Of a DNA stretch of 64,000 nt, positions 7,732 to 16,337 are shown piece after piece. Numbering within the stretch: the stretch's first letter is position 1; every line of letters begins with the position of its first letter. The position numbers were made by a program, and so were the translations under genes. The notes beneath the pieces are model-generated. The model saw nothing but the letters and a program-made list of their open reading frames with translations. It was not told the origin of the DNA and made no database searches. The DNA is taken from positions 310,001 through 374,000 of the forward strand of contig NZ_QYAC01000003.1 in assembly GCF_016758195.1 (NCBI RefSeq), written 5' to 3'. The stretch comes from Leucobacter chromiireducens subsp. solipictus. Its GTDB lineage: Bacteria; Actinomycetota; Actinomycetes; Actinomycetales; Microbacteriaceae.

Positions 7732-8901
7732 CTACACGAACGCCGAAACGCCGGTGACGGACCGGGCGGCGATCAGCATGTTGACCTCGTAGGTGCCCTC
7801 GTAGGAGTACAGGGCCTCGGCGTCGCCGAACACCTTCGCGATCCCGTACGACGTGTCCACGCCGTTGCCGCCGAGGATCGAGCGGGCGAGCGCCACGCTC
7901 TCCCGCGTCAGTTTCGTGACGTGGGCCTTTGCGAGCGCGGTGTGTTCGCCGCGTGCCGCGTCCGCGTCCTGCAGGCGGGCCAGATGCGCCATCATCGACG
8001 TCGACGAGACGAGGTTCGCGAGGATCGACGAGAGCTGCCCCTGAATGAGCTGGAAGGCGGCGAGCGGCTTTCCGAACTGGGTGCGCTCGACGGCGTAGGC
8101 GCGCGCAATATCGAATGCCGCGAGCTGCAGCCCGACCGCCTGCCAGCCGACCACGGCGCGGGTGCCGGTGAGGACGCGGTTCACGTCGCGGAAGCTGTTG
8201 GCCCCGGCGAGCTTGTGATCCGCGGGCACCCGAACGTTGTCGAGAAAGACGTTCGCGTTGAGCACGGCGCGCAGCGCGATCTTGTGTTCGATCAGCGTGG
8301 TCGAGAAGCCGGGGAGCGAGGTGTCGACGAGGAACCCCTTGACCTGGTCGTCGGCCTCGTCCCGCGCCCAGATGATGACGTAGTCCGAGAACGTGACGCT
8401 CCCGATCCAGCGCTTGACCCCGTTGAGGACCCAGGAATCGCCGTCGCGGCGCGCGGTGGTGGTGAGCCCGCCCGCCACATCCGAGCCCGCGTCGGGCTCG
8501 GTGATCGCGAAGACGCCTTTCTTGCGGATCGCGTAGATGTCCGGCAGCCAGGCGGCCCGTTGTTCCTCGGAGGCCAGCAGCTCGATCGACCCGGTGAACA
8601 GGCCGTCGTGGCCGCTCATGAACGTGCCGACGGACGCGTCGGTGCGGTGGATCTCGGCGGTGAGGAGGCCCGCGAACAGGTGGGAGTGGCCGAGTCGGCG
8701 CACCGGGCTCACAATGTCGAGCTCCGCGATCTGCGGGATCAGGTGCTGCGGAAACTCCTGACGGTTCCAGTGGTCGACCGCGATGGGGGCGACCTCGGCC
8801 GCGAGCCAGGCGCGGACCTCGTGGAGCTTCGCGCGCTCGGCGGGCGTGAGGAGCTCCTCGAACCCGAAGAAGTCGGCGGTGGGGTACGGGAGATCAGCCA
8901 T
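7732..8901 (-). CDS. Acyl-CoA dehydrogenase, glutaryl-CoA-dehydrogenase-like
   Basis: This 389-residue FAD enzyme introduces a 2,3-double bond into an acyl-CoA. It shows FAITEPDAGSDVAGG and WVLNGVKRWIGS (FAD/substrate region), RTQFGKPLAAFQLIQGQLS and the likely catalytic base Glu368 in LYSYEGTYEVN. The N-terminal half (TDASVGTFMSGHDGLFTGSI) is more like glutaryl-CoA dehydrogenase than short-chain enzymes. The ATG at 8901 has a perfect GAAAGGA ribosome binding site 8 nt upstream. It probably leads an operon with the CoA-transferase and IclR genes. The exact acyl-CoA cannot be fixed from sequence alone. Confidence 0.88.
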   Translation of the reverse strand: MADLPYPTADFFGFEELLTPAERAKLHEVRAWLAAEVAPIAVDHWNRQEFPQHLIPQIAELDIVSPVRRLGHSHLFAGLLTAEIHRTDASVGTFMSGHDGLFTGSIELLASEEQRAAWLPDIYAIRKKGVFAITEPDAGSDVAGGLTTTARRDGDSWVLNGVKRWIGSVTFSDYVIIWARDEADDQVKGFLVDTSLPGFSTTLIEHKIALRAVLNANVFLDNVRVPADHKLAGANSFRDVNRVLTGTRAVVGWQAVGLQLAAFDIARAYAVERTQFGKPLAAFQLIQGQLSSILANLVSSTSMMAHLARLQDADAARGEHTALAKAHVTKLTRESVALARSILGGNGVDTSYGIAKVFGDAEALYSYEGTYEVNMLIAARSVTGVSAFV

Positions 8902-9041
8902 TGCTGCGTCCTTTCGACACTGAGGGGAACGAATGAATCTCATCCCACCACGCAGCACCGTGCGGCTGGCCGGGGCCTCCGCGGGTAGTGTCCGATATCT
9001 CGGACGAGTGCTGCGCGCACCGATGCCAGGAGCCGGTCGCC

Positions 9042-9119
9042 GGTGCCGCCCGCCGGTGCCGCCCGCCAGTGTCGCGCCCCGGTGTCGCGCCCCGGTCTCG
9101 CGCCCCGGTGCTACCCCTC
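9042..9119. repeat. Six degenerate 13-bp tandem repeats at the FAD-oxidase stop
   Basis: Units begin at 9042, 9055, 9068, 9081, 9094 and 9107. The first two are GGTGCCGCCCGCC, the next three are GGTGTCGCGCCCC variants, and the last degenerate unit overlaps the stop of the leftward FAD-oxidase gene (stop at 9111-9113). The 13-bp period is visible by eye. Confidence 0.8.
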
Positions 9120-10535
9120 GGTGGCGAACACCTTTCCGGGGTTCAGGATCCCCGCCGGATCGAACACCCGGAGCACCTCGCGCTGCAGCTCCCACTGCGT
9201 CTCGCCGAGCTCCTCGGCCAGCCAGCGCGATTTCAGGAGCCCGATGCCGTGCTCCCCGGAGAGCGTGCCGCCGAGACGCAGCGCCGAACGGAAGAGATCG
9301 GCCGCGGCCTCCCAGACCACGGGCGGCACGTCGGGGCCCGCGAACACAAACGTGGGGTGCAGATTGCCGTCCCCGGCGTGCGCGATCGTGGGGATGGTCA
9401 CGCCGTATTCGCGTTCCACCCGCGCCACCTCGTCGAACATATCCGCGAGCGCACTGCGCGGCACCGCGACATCCTCGATGAGGGCGGTGCCGAGCGTTTC
9501 GACCGCCGGGAGCATCGCCCGGCGCACCGCGAGGAGCTGCTCGCCCTTGTCCGGATCCAGCGTGATCGCGACGGTCCCGCCCGCCGCGCGCAGCAGCTCG
9601 GCGATGCGCTCCGCGTCCTCGGGGCCGGAGGGGCCGTCCGTCTGGATCGTGAGCTGGGATGCGCCGTCGGCGGGCGCGGGCAGCCCGAGGAGACGATGCG
9701 CCGACGCGAGGCTCAGCGCGTCCATGAGCTCCATGATCGCCGGCTGCACCCCGGCAGCGGTGACCGCGGACGCCGCGCGCGCCGCCTCGCGCACCTCCGC
9801 GAACGTGGCGGTGAGGGTGCACGCTGCACCGGGCACGAGCGGGCGGAGCTTGAGCGTGGCCCCCACGATCACGCCGAGCTGGCCCTCGGAGCCGATCACC
9901 AGCGAGGTGAGGTCGAGTCCAGACACCCCCTTCACGGTGCGTCGACCGAGCCGCACGAGACGGCCATCCGCGAGCACCAGATCCACGCCGAGCACGGCGT
10001 CCCGGACCACCCCGTACTTCGCGCACAGCAGGCCGCCCGCCCCCGTCGCGATGTTCCCGCCGACGGTGGCGATGTCCCGGCTTGCCGGATCCGGTGCCCA
10101 CCAGAGGCCCCAGGGGGCGAGCTGCTCGTCGAGGGCGAGGTTCAGGATGCCGGGCTCGACCACCGCGAGGAGATCGTCTGCGCGGACCTCGAGCAGTCGG
10201 TTCATCCGGGCGGTCGAGAGGACCAGCTGGCCCGGCCCGGCGTTCGCCGCCCCGGCCAGACCGGTGCCGCCGCCGCGCACCACTACGGGCGTGCCGTGCG
10301 CGGACGCGATCCGCATCGTTGTTTGAACATCGTCCACGCACTCGGCGTGCACCACGGCGAGCGGGGCACCGGGGGAGACATGGCCGGAGCGATCGGCCCG
10401 GGCGGCCTCGAGGGTGCTCGCTGCCGTGTCAACGCGCGCGCCGAGCGCCGCGCGCAGCGCCGTCACGACCTGCTCCGGGTGCGCTGTTTCCGCAGCGGAC
10501 GATGCGGCTGAGCCGGGTGTGGGGTGCGTGGTCAT
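9111..10535 (-). CDS. GlcD-like FAD-linked 2-hydroxy-acid oxidase
   Basis: This 474-residue protein has an N-terminal PCMH FAD-binding domain (VVVRGGGTGLAGAAN, residues 85-99; TVGGNIATGAGG) and a C-terminal FAD_linked oxidase domain with TIAHAGDGNLHPTF and LSGEHGIG. These are marks of glycolate oxidase GlcD and D-2-hydroxyglutarate/D-lactate dehydrogenases. It oxidises a D-2-hydroxy acid; the glutarate-like neighbours make 2-hydroxyglutarate an attractive but unproven substrate. No GlcE/GlcF subunits are next to it, so it may act alone. The ATG at 10535 follows GGAGGACCCC. The gene is 209 bp upstream of the acyl-CoA dehydrogenase on the same strand, separated by tandem repeats. Confidence 0.87.
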   Translation of the reverse strand: MTTHPTPGSAASSAAETAHPEQVVTALRAALGARVDTAASTLEAARADRSGHVSPGAPLAVVHAECVDDVQTTMRIASAHGTPVVVRGGGTGLAGAANAGPGQLVLSTARMNRLLEVRADDLLAVVEPGILNLALDEQLAPWGLWWAPDPASRDIATVGGNIATGAGGLLCAKYGVVRDAVLGVDLVLADGRLVRLGRRTVKGVSGLDLTSLVIGSEGQLGVIVGATLKLRPLVPGAACTLTATFAEVREAARAASAVTAAGVQPAIMELMDALSLASAHRLLGLPAPADGASQLTIQTDGPSGPEDAERIAELLRAAGGTVAITLDPDKGEQLLAVRRAMLPAVETLGTALIEDVAVPRSALADMFDEVARVEREYGVTIPTIAHAGDGNLHPTFVFAGPDVPPVVWEAAADLFRSALRLGGTLSGEHGIGLLKSRWLAEELGETQWELQREVLRVFDPAGILNPGKVFATEG

Positions 10536-10731
10536 GGGGTCCTCCGGTCGGGTCGAAGCGTGTGGGAGCGAGAATATCGAGGTTGCGGGGCGCCGGGCCA
10601 GGACGGGGTCGCGCGCGGAGCGAGTGGCTGCGCGTGGTCCGCGCGGGGTGCCGCGATCCGGTATCTTTTTCGGTGTCGGATGGTCCTCGCCCGTACGGGG
10701 CCGGGGCGCGCAACGCAAGGGAGCTGGCGCG

Positions 10732-11550
10732 ATGAGTAGTGCAACCACCAAGCCGCGGTCGGTGAACCGTACGGAGTCCGGGAGCGCCGACAGCTCCTTC
10801 GAGCGCGGCCTGCGAGTGCTGTCCTCGATTGCGGACAACGGCTCGATCCGCGCGGGCAGTATCGCGGAAGAACTCGGTCTGCCGCTGAGCACGGTCTACC
10901 GTTACCTGCGCACGCTGCGCGAGTACGAGCTGGTGGAAGAACACGGGGGCTTCTACGTCACGGGGTGGCGGCTCTCCGAGATCTCGCGGCACGACGTGTC
11001 CCGGACCCGATTGCTCGAACTCGGCTACGCGTTCCTGCAGGAGATCTCTGCGGCGACCGGCGAAACGTCCACGCTGACGGTGCGGGTGGGCACCAACGCG
11101 GTGTGCCTGCGGCAGGTGGAGTCGCCGAGCGTCGAGCGGGTCGCCTTCCGATTGGATCAGCTGCTGCCGCTGTACGCAGGGGTGGCGCAGCGAGTGCTCC
11201 TCGCACACGCCCCGCAGAGCGTGATCGACCACGTCCTCGCGGAGCGCGTGCGGACACTCACCGAGCGCACCCTGCCGGCCGCGACCCTCGCCGGGGAGCT
11301 GGTTCGGATCCGCCAGGAGGGCTGGGGCGTGTCTCGGGGCGAGTACATTGCCAACGCCCTGGCCGTGTCGGTGCCCGTGTTTGCGACGGGGAACGAGGTC
11401 GTCTGCTCGCTCACGGTCGCGGGGCCGCAACAGCGGTGCGGCTCGAACTGGATCGCCGAGGCTCGCCGCGTCGTCGTGAACGCGGCCGAGCGCTTCTCCG
11501 AGCTGTTGCAGAGCGGCGGCGAGTACTCGCTGGCGGCAGAGCGAGGCTGA
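10732..11550 (+). CDS. IclR-family transcriptional regulator (second copy)
   Basis: This 272-residue IclR-type repressor/activator has an N-terminal winged HTH (GSIAEELGLPLSTVYRYLRT, about 38-57) and an effector domain with ETSTLTVRVGTNAVCLRQVE and a C-terminal FATGNEVVCSLTV segment. The ATG at 10732 follows AAGGGAG. It is divergent from the FAD-oxidase gene and convergent with the reductase gene, so it could control the oxidase across the 196-bp shared upstream region. It is not a close copy of the regulator at 5642-6487. Confidence 0.87.
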   Translation: MSSATTKPRSVNRTESGSADSSFERGLRVLSSIADNGSIRAGSIAEELGLPLSTVYRYLRTLREYELVEEHGGFYVTGWRLSEISRHDVSRTRLLELGYAFLQEISAATGETSTLTVRVGTNAVCLRQVESPSVERVAFRLDQLLPLYAGVAQRVLLAHAPQSVIDHVLAERVRTLTERTLPAATLAGELVRIRQEGWGVSRGEYIANALAVSVPVFATGNEVVCSLTVAGPQQRCGSNWIAEARRVVVNAAERFSELLQSGGEYSLAAERG

Positions 11551-11594
11551 GCGGAGGCGCTCGGACCGGGGCGTCGCACCCCGCGTCGATTCCC

Positions 11595-12638
11595 TCACAG
11601 GTCGAGTGTGATCCGGGAGCCGCAGGCACGAGACACGCAGATCATCATGGTCTCGCCGGCCGCGCGCTCCTCCTCCGAGAGCACGCTGTCACGGTGGTCG
11701 GCGGTGCCCTCGAGGATCGGGGTTTCACAGGTGCCGCAGGTCCCGCGCTTGCAGGAGCTGAGCGCACGAAAACCCGCCTGGTTGAGCGCGTCGAGGATGC
11801 TCTGATCGGCCGCCACGTCGATCTCGCTGCCGTCCGCGAGTTCGACGGTGAACGGGAGCGAAGGCCGGCCATCCGCGGACACGGCGCCTCCGGGTGCCCC
11901 GGCGGGTGCCTCGTTCTCCTGTGCGGCCGGGGCATCGGCCTTCCCGGAATCGAAATCCTCGATCACGATCGCGTGCCCGGTGGCCGCGGCGGCCTCACGC
12001 AGTGCGTGCTGGAGGGGTTCCGGGCCGCAGGCGTACACGGTGGTGTGCGGGGGGAGCGCCGCGATCCGAGCCGCAACGTCGGCCCGGCCGCGCGTTGCAC
12101 TGTCCCAGAAGGTCACGCGATCGCCGTGGCGCGCGAGCTCGGAGGCGTAGGCCATGAGGTCCCGGTCCCGTCCGAGGTACAGCAGCTGCCAGTCGACCCC
12201 GGCCGCCTCCGCCTCGGCGATCATCGTGAGGAAGGGCGTGATCCCGATGCCGCCGGCCACGAACAGTGCCGGGCCCGTTGCGCGGTAGGGGAACGTGTTG
12301 CGCGGCCCGCGCACCAGGAGTTCCGTTCCGGGCTGCACCTCGTCGTGGAGGTGCCGGGAGCCGCCGCGCCCGTCGGCCTCGCGAAGCACGGCGATGGTGA
12401 TGTCGGATTCGGACGCCGCGCAGATCGAGTAGTGGCGCACCTCCTCGCCCGCGCCCAGATCGAGCAGCACTTCGATGTGCGATCCCGCGGCAGCGGACTC
12501 GGCGGTGCGGGCGTCGTCGAGGCTGAGTCGGAACGTGGTCACCTGCGGGGTGAGGGCCCGCCGCTCACGCACGTGGGCGACGACGAACCCGGGCGGGATC
12601 GTGCTCGACGGTGAGCGAGGGGCGGGGTTCGCGGACAC
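11595..12638 (-). CDS. VanB/PDR-type reductase (FMN or FAD, NAD, C-terminal 2Fe-2S)
   Basis: This 347-residue electron-transfer protein has a flavin-binding barrel (VRHYSICAAS), an NAD(P)H domain (LFVAGGIGITPFLTMI) and a C-terminal plant-type ferredoxin with Cys296, Cys301, Cys304 and Cys334 (C-x4-C-x2-C-x29-C). This is the order seen in phthalate dioxygenase reductase and vanillate demethylase VanB. An Ala/Pro-rich linker precedes the ferredoxin. It is divergent from the P450 gene, and the natural inference is that it passes electrons from NADH to that P450 in one polypeptide, replacing separate ferredoxin and reductase. The ATG at 12638 matches the usual N-terminus. Confidence 0.88.
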   Translation of the reverse strand: MSANPAPRSPSSTIPPGFVVAHVRERRALTPQVTTFRLSLDDARTAESAAAGSHIEVLLDLGAGEEVRHYSICAASESDITIAVLREADGRGGSRHLHDEVQPGTELLVRGPRNTFPYRATGPALFVAGGIGITPFLTMIAEAEAAGVDWQLLYLGRDRDLMAYASELARHGDRVTFWDSATRGRADVAARIAALPPHTTVYACGPEPLQHALREAAAATGHAIVIEDFDSGKADAPAAQENEAPAGAPGGAVSADGRPSLPFTVELADGSEIDVAADQSILDALNQAGFRALSSCKRGTCGTCETPILEGTADHRDSVLSEEERAAGETMMICVSRACGSRITLDL

Positions 12639-12784
12639 AGGGCCTCCTGGGCGGTCGGGAGCGACGGAACGGGACGGCTCGTTCGTGCCTGGAGTCCCGG
12701 TGACTCACGAGTGAATCGCCCGCGGCCCCGCGGTGCCAAGCGCCGTTCTCGCAGGGTGAGACGCGCGCTCGGAGCCGGGCAGAT

Positions 12785-12802
12785 CCCGAGGTTAGCCTCG
12801 GG
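12785..12802. promoter_or_regulatory. Palindromic operator/promoter candidate upstream of P450
   Basis: A perfect 7-bp inverted repeat (CCCGAGG-ttag-CCTCGGG) contains a TANNNT-type -10 box (TAGCCT) in its middle and lies 34 bp before the P450 start. The position suggests a repressor site over the promoter. Confidence 0.4.
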
Positions 12803-12836
12803 GCAACCACTCGAAGGAGAGAGGACACCTCAGCCC

Positions 12837-14039
12837 ATGACTGTCACCACCACCCCCGTTCCCGAGCTGTCAGACGACCCCTACGCGCCGGACACCCTCG
12901 CCGACCCGCACCCCTTCTTCACCCGGCTCCGCGCCGCCGGCTCCGCTGCCTGGTTGCCGCAGTACGGGGTACACGCGTTCGGGCGCGATGCGGAGGTGCG
13001 CGAGATCCTCGAGGACTGGCGCACGTTCATCTCGGGGGCAGGTGTGGGGGAAATCAATATTCATCGCGTCCCGCCCCGCCGGCAGCCCGGCATCCTCGAG
13101 GTGGACCCGCCCGTGCACACGCGCATGCGCGACGCCATGAACGCGGTGATCAACCCGCGGGAGATGCGAAAGCTTCGCGCCGGGTTCCAGGAGTTCGCGG
13201 ACGAGCTGGTGACCCGGGTGATCGAGCAGGGCAGCTTCGATGCCGTCACGGATTTCGCCCAGGTGTATCCGATCAGGGTCTTCGCCGACGCCGTCGGGAT
13301 CCCGCGCGAGGGACGTGAGGCGAACCTCATCGCGCAGGGGGCGGCGAACTTCGCGACGTTCGGGCCCCAGAACGAGGTCGCACAGGGCCACCTGCGGGCG
13401 GGCGAGGGCACCTACGACTGGGTGCTGGAGGCCTGCCGCCGCGAGAACCTCGACCCGGCGGGCATGGGGGCCGGGATCTGGCGGGAGGCGGACGCCGGAA
13501 ATGTGCCGCCGGAGGAGGCGACCCTCCTGGTTCGTGCGATGCTCTCCGCGGGCCTCGACACCACGATCATCGCGCTCGGCAACACGATCCGGTGGCTGGC
13601 GGCGCATCCCGAGCAGTATGCCCGGGTGCACGAGAATCCGAGGCTCATGAAGTTCGCGATCGACGAGGCGTTCCGTTTCGATTCCCCGTTCCAGTCCTTC
13701 TACCGCACCACGAGCCGCGACACGGTGATCGGGGGCATCGAACTCCCGGCGGAGACCAAGGTGCTGCTCTTCCTGGGCTCCGCCAACCGGGACGAGGCCA
13801 AGTGGGGGCCGGACGCGCACGAGTTCGACATCGATCGCGACGCCTCGGGCCACCTCACGTTCGGGATGGGGATTCACCAGTGCGTCGGCCAGCCGATCTC
13901 CCGGCTCGAGATGGACGTGCTGCTCACCACGTTTGCCAAGCGCGTGCGGCGGCTCGAGTTCACGGCGGAACCGCAGCCCTTTATCCACACGACGCTGTGC
14001 GGCTACGAGAGCCTTCCGGTGACGGTGCAGGCCGCCTAG
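12837..14039 (+). CDS. Cytochrome P450 (CYP199-like)
   Basis: This 400-residue soluble heme monooxygenase has the I-helix AGLDTT (Thr242/Thr243), the ExxR pair Glu277-Arg280 and the heme-thiolate loop FGMGIHQCVGQ with Cys349. The general pattern resembles bacterial CYP199-type enzymes that demethylate or hydroxylate para-substituted benzoates, but this assignment is tentative. Gln rather than Ala/Gly follows the heme region at VGQP, as in that group. The ATG at 12837 follows GAAGGAGAGAGG. The divergent VanB-type reductase gene is the probable electron donor. The next operon encodes an amino-acid importer and an ammonia-lyase, whose aromatic-acid product might feed into this block; that is speculation. 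Confidence 0.87.
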   Translation: MTVTTTPVPELSDDPYAPDTLADPHPFFTRLRAAGSAAWLPQYGVHAFGRDAEVREILEDWRTFISGAGVGEINIHRVPPRRQPGILEVDPPVHTRMRDAMNAVINPREMRKLRAGFQEFADELVTRVIEQGSFDAVTDFAQVYPIRVFADAVGIPREGREANLIAQGAANFATFGPQNEVAQGHLRAGEGTYDWVLEACRRENLDPAGMGAGIWREADAGNVPPEEATLLVRAMLSAGLDTTIIALGNTIRWLAAHPEQYARVHENPRLMKFAIDEAFRFDSPFQSFYRTTSRDTVIGGIELPAETKVLLFLGSANRDEAKWGPDAHEFDIDRDASGHLTFGMGIHQCVGQPISRLEMDVLLTTFAKRVRRLEFTAEPQPFIHTTLCGYESLPVTVQAA

Positions 14040-14077
14040 CGCTCCCGCCATCCGGCAGCGCTCCCGCCATCCGGCAG
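14040..14077. repeat. Perfect 19-bp tandem duplication after the P450 stop
   Basis: CGCTCCCGCCATCCGGCAG occurs twice head-to-tail at 14040-14058 and 14059-14077, starting at the base after the P450 stop codon. Confidence 0.9.
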
Positions 14078-14429
14078 TACGCGCCGCCACACGCGCCCCG
14101 GGGTCCGCACTGGGCCTCGGGGCGCGGTGCGTGGCCGGAGGCCCTCGGGGCCGGGGCCGGGGCCGGGGCCGGTGCCGGTGCCGCGGCGCGGGTCGCGGAT
14201 CGGTGCCGGGGCCGACCCCAGCGGAAATAGACGTCTGGCATCCCGGACTCGGGTTCCGGTGCGTGGGCATTCTCAGCGGTTGAGAATGCGTATTCTGCCC
14301 GCGAAACCCCGCCCCTACAGTTGGAGCATTCGCCGGATCGACCGGTCGCCCAGGGCAGAGTAGCCCGGCCGAGAATCAAGCGAAAACCCGGGGCCATCCG
14401 GTCCGCCACGCACCAGCAAAGGAGCTCCC
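14078..14429. other. Intergenic region with GC repeats and an operator candidate
   Basis: This stretch has no convincing gene. It holds a run of GGGGCC/GGTGCC hexamers (about 14149-14185), then less GC-rich sequence with a palindrome at 14267-14289, and the leader of the importer operon ending in AAAGGAGCTCCC before the ATG at 14430. Confidence 0.7.
14267..14289. promoter_or_regulatory. 23-bp palindromic operator candidate
   Basis: GCATTCTCA and TGAGAATGC form a perfect 9-bp inverted repeat with a 5-nt spacer. Immediately after, the near-palindrome GAATGCGTATTC (14284-14295) shares the right arm, giving three half-sites ATTC/GAAT in phase. It is about 140 bp upstream of the importer/ammonia-lyase operon, the right place for a substrate-sensing regulator, though no regulator gene is next to it. 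Confidence 0.55.
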
Positions 14430-15344
14430 ATGCGTACGTCTTCAACTGTCCGGATCGCGGCCGCGGCCCTGATCGCCCCCGCGCTCTTGTTCACCGCCGC
14501 GTGCTCGAGTGGCGACGCCACCGCAGACGGCGGGAGCGCGAAGCCGACCGCCGAGGTCAACACCGACGCGCCGCTCTACGACCAGCTCCCGGAGGCCGTG
14601 CAGCAGGCAGGCGTGCTGAACGCCGCAAGCTACATCGGGTACCCGCCGTTCGAGTACTACGACGAGGACAACGAGACCGTGATCGGCCTGGACCGCGACC
14701 TCGCCGACGCGATCGAGCAGCAGATCGGCGTCCCCATCGTCTACCACAACGTCCCCTTCGACTCGATCGTGCCGGGCCTCGCCGCGAAGCGCTACGACCT
14801 CGCCATGTCGGCGATGTCGGACACGCTGGAACGCCAGGAGCAGGTCGACTTCCTCGACTACTTCATGAACGGCGAGGCGATCCTCACCACGAAGGAAAAC
14901 CCGAAGAAGATCGGAACGATCACGGATCTCTGCGGGATTACCGTGGGCGGCGTCAAGGGCACCACGGGGGCCGAGAAGACCGACATCCAGAGCGAGGAAT
15001 GCGTCGCGGAAGGCAAGCCCGCCGTGGACCACACGGTATTCCCCGGCCAGAACGAGGCTGTCCTGGCGCTCCAGAACGGCCGCGTCGAGGCGGTGGTGCT
15101 CGGCTACTCCACGGGGGGCTACATCGCGCAAACCAGCAACGACGCGCTCGCCATCACTCCGCCGTTCCAGATGGACGGGCCGTTCGGCATCGTCTTCCCC
15201 AAGGGCTCCGAGGAGCTGATGGCCGCGTTCACGAAGTCGCTCGAGGCCATCGAAGCGGACGGCACCTACGACAAGATCCTCGCCGAATACGGGCAGAGCG
15301 ACGCCGCGATCGACAAGTTCGTGATCAACGGCGCCACGCACTAA
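14430..15344 (+). CDS. Amino-acid ABC importer, solute-binding lipoprotein
   Basis: This 304-residue family-3 solute-binding protein has a lipoprotein signal with lipobox TAAC (Cys25) followed by CSSGDATADGG. The mature part has the PBPb pattern: NAASYIGYPPFEYYDEDN, VIGLDRDLADAI, PFDSIVPGLAAKRYDLAMSA and later VGGVKGTTG. It binds a polar or basic amino acid outside the membrane and delivers it to the permease. The ATG at 14430 has AAAGGAG upstream. It is first of four genes (binding protein, permease, ATPase, ammonia-lyase) with short gaps, so the imported compound is probably the substrate of the lyase. Confidence 0.9.
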   Translation: MRTSSTVRIAAAALIAPALLFTAACSSGDATADGGSAKPTAEVNTDAPLYDQLPEAVQQAGVLNAASYIGYPPFEYYDEDNETVIGLDRDLADAIEQQIGVPIVYHNVPFDSIVPGLAAKRYDLAMSAMSDTLERQEQVDFLDYFMNGEAILTTKENPKKIGTITDLCGITVGGVKGTTGAEKTDIQSEECVAEGKPAVDHTVFPGQNEAVLALQNGRVEAVVLGYSTGGYIAQTSNDALAITPPFQMDGPFGIVFPKGSEELMAAFTKSLEAIEADGTYDKILAEYGQSDAAIDKFVINGATH

Positions 15345-15371
15345 CGTCACCTCCACACAGGGAACCTCACC

Positions 15372-16337
15372 ATGAATGCAGCCGCACCCGCGACACCGCG
15401 CGAGGCGCTCACCGTTGTCGAGAGTCGGCACTCGGGGCGCTGGATCGCCGTGATCGTCATCGCCATCCTCGCGATCGCGACCGTTTACACCATCTTCACG
15501 AACCCGCGCTTCCAGTGGGAGGTCGTCGGGAAGTACATGTTCAACCCGTCGATCTTGAGCGGGCTTGGCCGGACGCTCATGCTCACGGTCATCTCGATGA
15601 CCATCGGGATCCTGCTCGGCATCGTGCTCGCCGTAGCCCGGCTCTCGCCCAACAAGATCATTTCCGGGGCCGCCTGGATGTACTCCTGGTTCTTCCGCGG
15701 GACCCCGCTGCTCGTGCAGCTCCTGCTCTGGTTTTTCCTCTCGGCGCTCTTCCCCGTGGTCGCGCTCGGGGTGCCGTTCGGGCCGGAGATCTTCGCGATC
15801 GACACGAACTCGCTGATCACGCCGTTCTCCGCGGCGATCCTCGGCCTCGCGCTCAACGAGGCCGCCTACATGAGTGAGATTGTGCGGGCCGGGCTCCTCT
15901 CCGTCCCCAAGGGCCAGACGGAAGCGGCGGAGGCGATCGGGATGACGCGGCTTCAGACCATGTCGCGGGTGATCCTGCCGCAGGCGATGCGCATCATCAT
16001 CCCGCCCACGGGCAACGAAACGATCGGCATGCTGAAGAACACCGCGCTCGTGCTGGTCATCGGCTACGCGGACCTCCTGACCTCGGCCTCACTCATCTAC
16101 GCGCGCACCTTCGAGACGATCCCCCTGCTGATCGTCGCAGCGATCTGGTACCTGTTCATCACCGCGATCCTGTCGGTGATCCAGTACTACATCGAGCGTC
16201 ACTACAGCAAGGGATTCCAAGCCGGCCGCGTGCAGCGTGAGCGGAAGGTGAAGCTCGACACGGTCACCCGGCCGGTCGACATCGGAGAGCTCATCGTCGA
16301 CGACGAGAGCGTGCAGCACGTCGGGAGAATGTCATGA
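15372..16337 (+). CDS. Amino-acid ABC importer, permease
   Basis: This 321-residue HisM/GlnP-type permease has about six membrane helices. The EAA loop [20 protein letters not shown] contacts the ATPase. The sequence [20 protein letters not shown] marks the start of the conserved permease domain at about residue 57. A long polar C-terminal tail (residues 285-321) is less usual. The single permease probably forms a homodimer. It begins 27 bp after the binding-protein gene and overlaps the ATPase gene by 4 bp (ATGA). Confidence 0.9.
   Translation: MNAAAPATPREALTVVESRHSGRWIAVIVIAILAIATVYTIFTNPRFQWEVVGKYMFNPSILSGLGRTLMLTVISMTIGILLGIVLAVARLSPNKIISGAAWMYSWFFRGTPLLVQLLLWFFLSALFPVVALGVPFGPEIFAIDTNSLITPFSAAILGLALNEAAYMSEIVRAGLLSVPKGQTEAAEAIGMTRLQTMSRVILPQAMRIIIPPTGNETIGMLKNTALVLVIGYADLLTSASLIYARTFETIPLLIVAAIWYLFITAILSVIQYYIERHYSKGFQAGRVQRERKVKLDTVTRPVDIGELIVDDESVQHVGRMS

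Noticed and set aside
14149-14185. Coding or protein-repeat interpretation of the GGGGCC/GGTGCC run
   Set aside because: It is a simple hexamer-like GC repeat between stop codon and operon leader, with no start signal.
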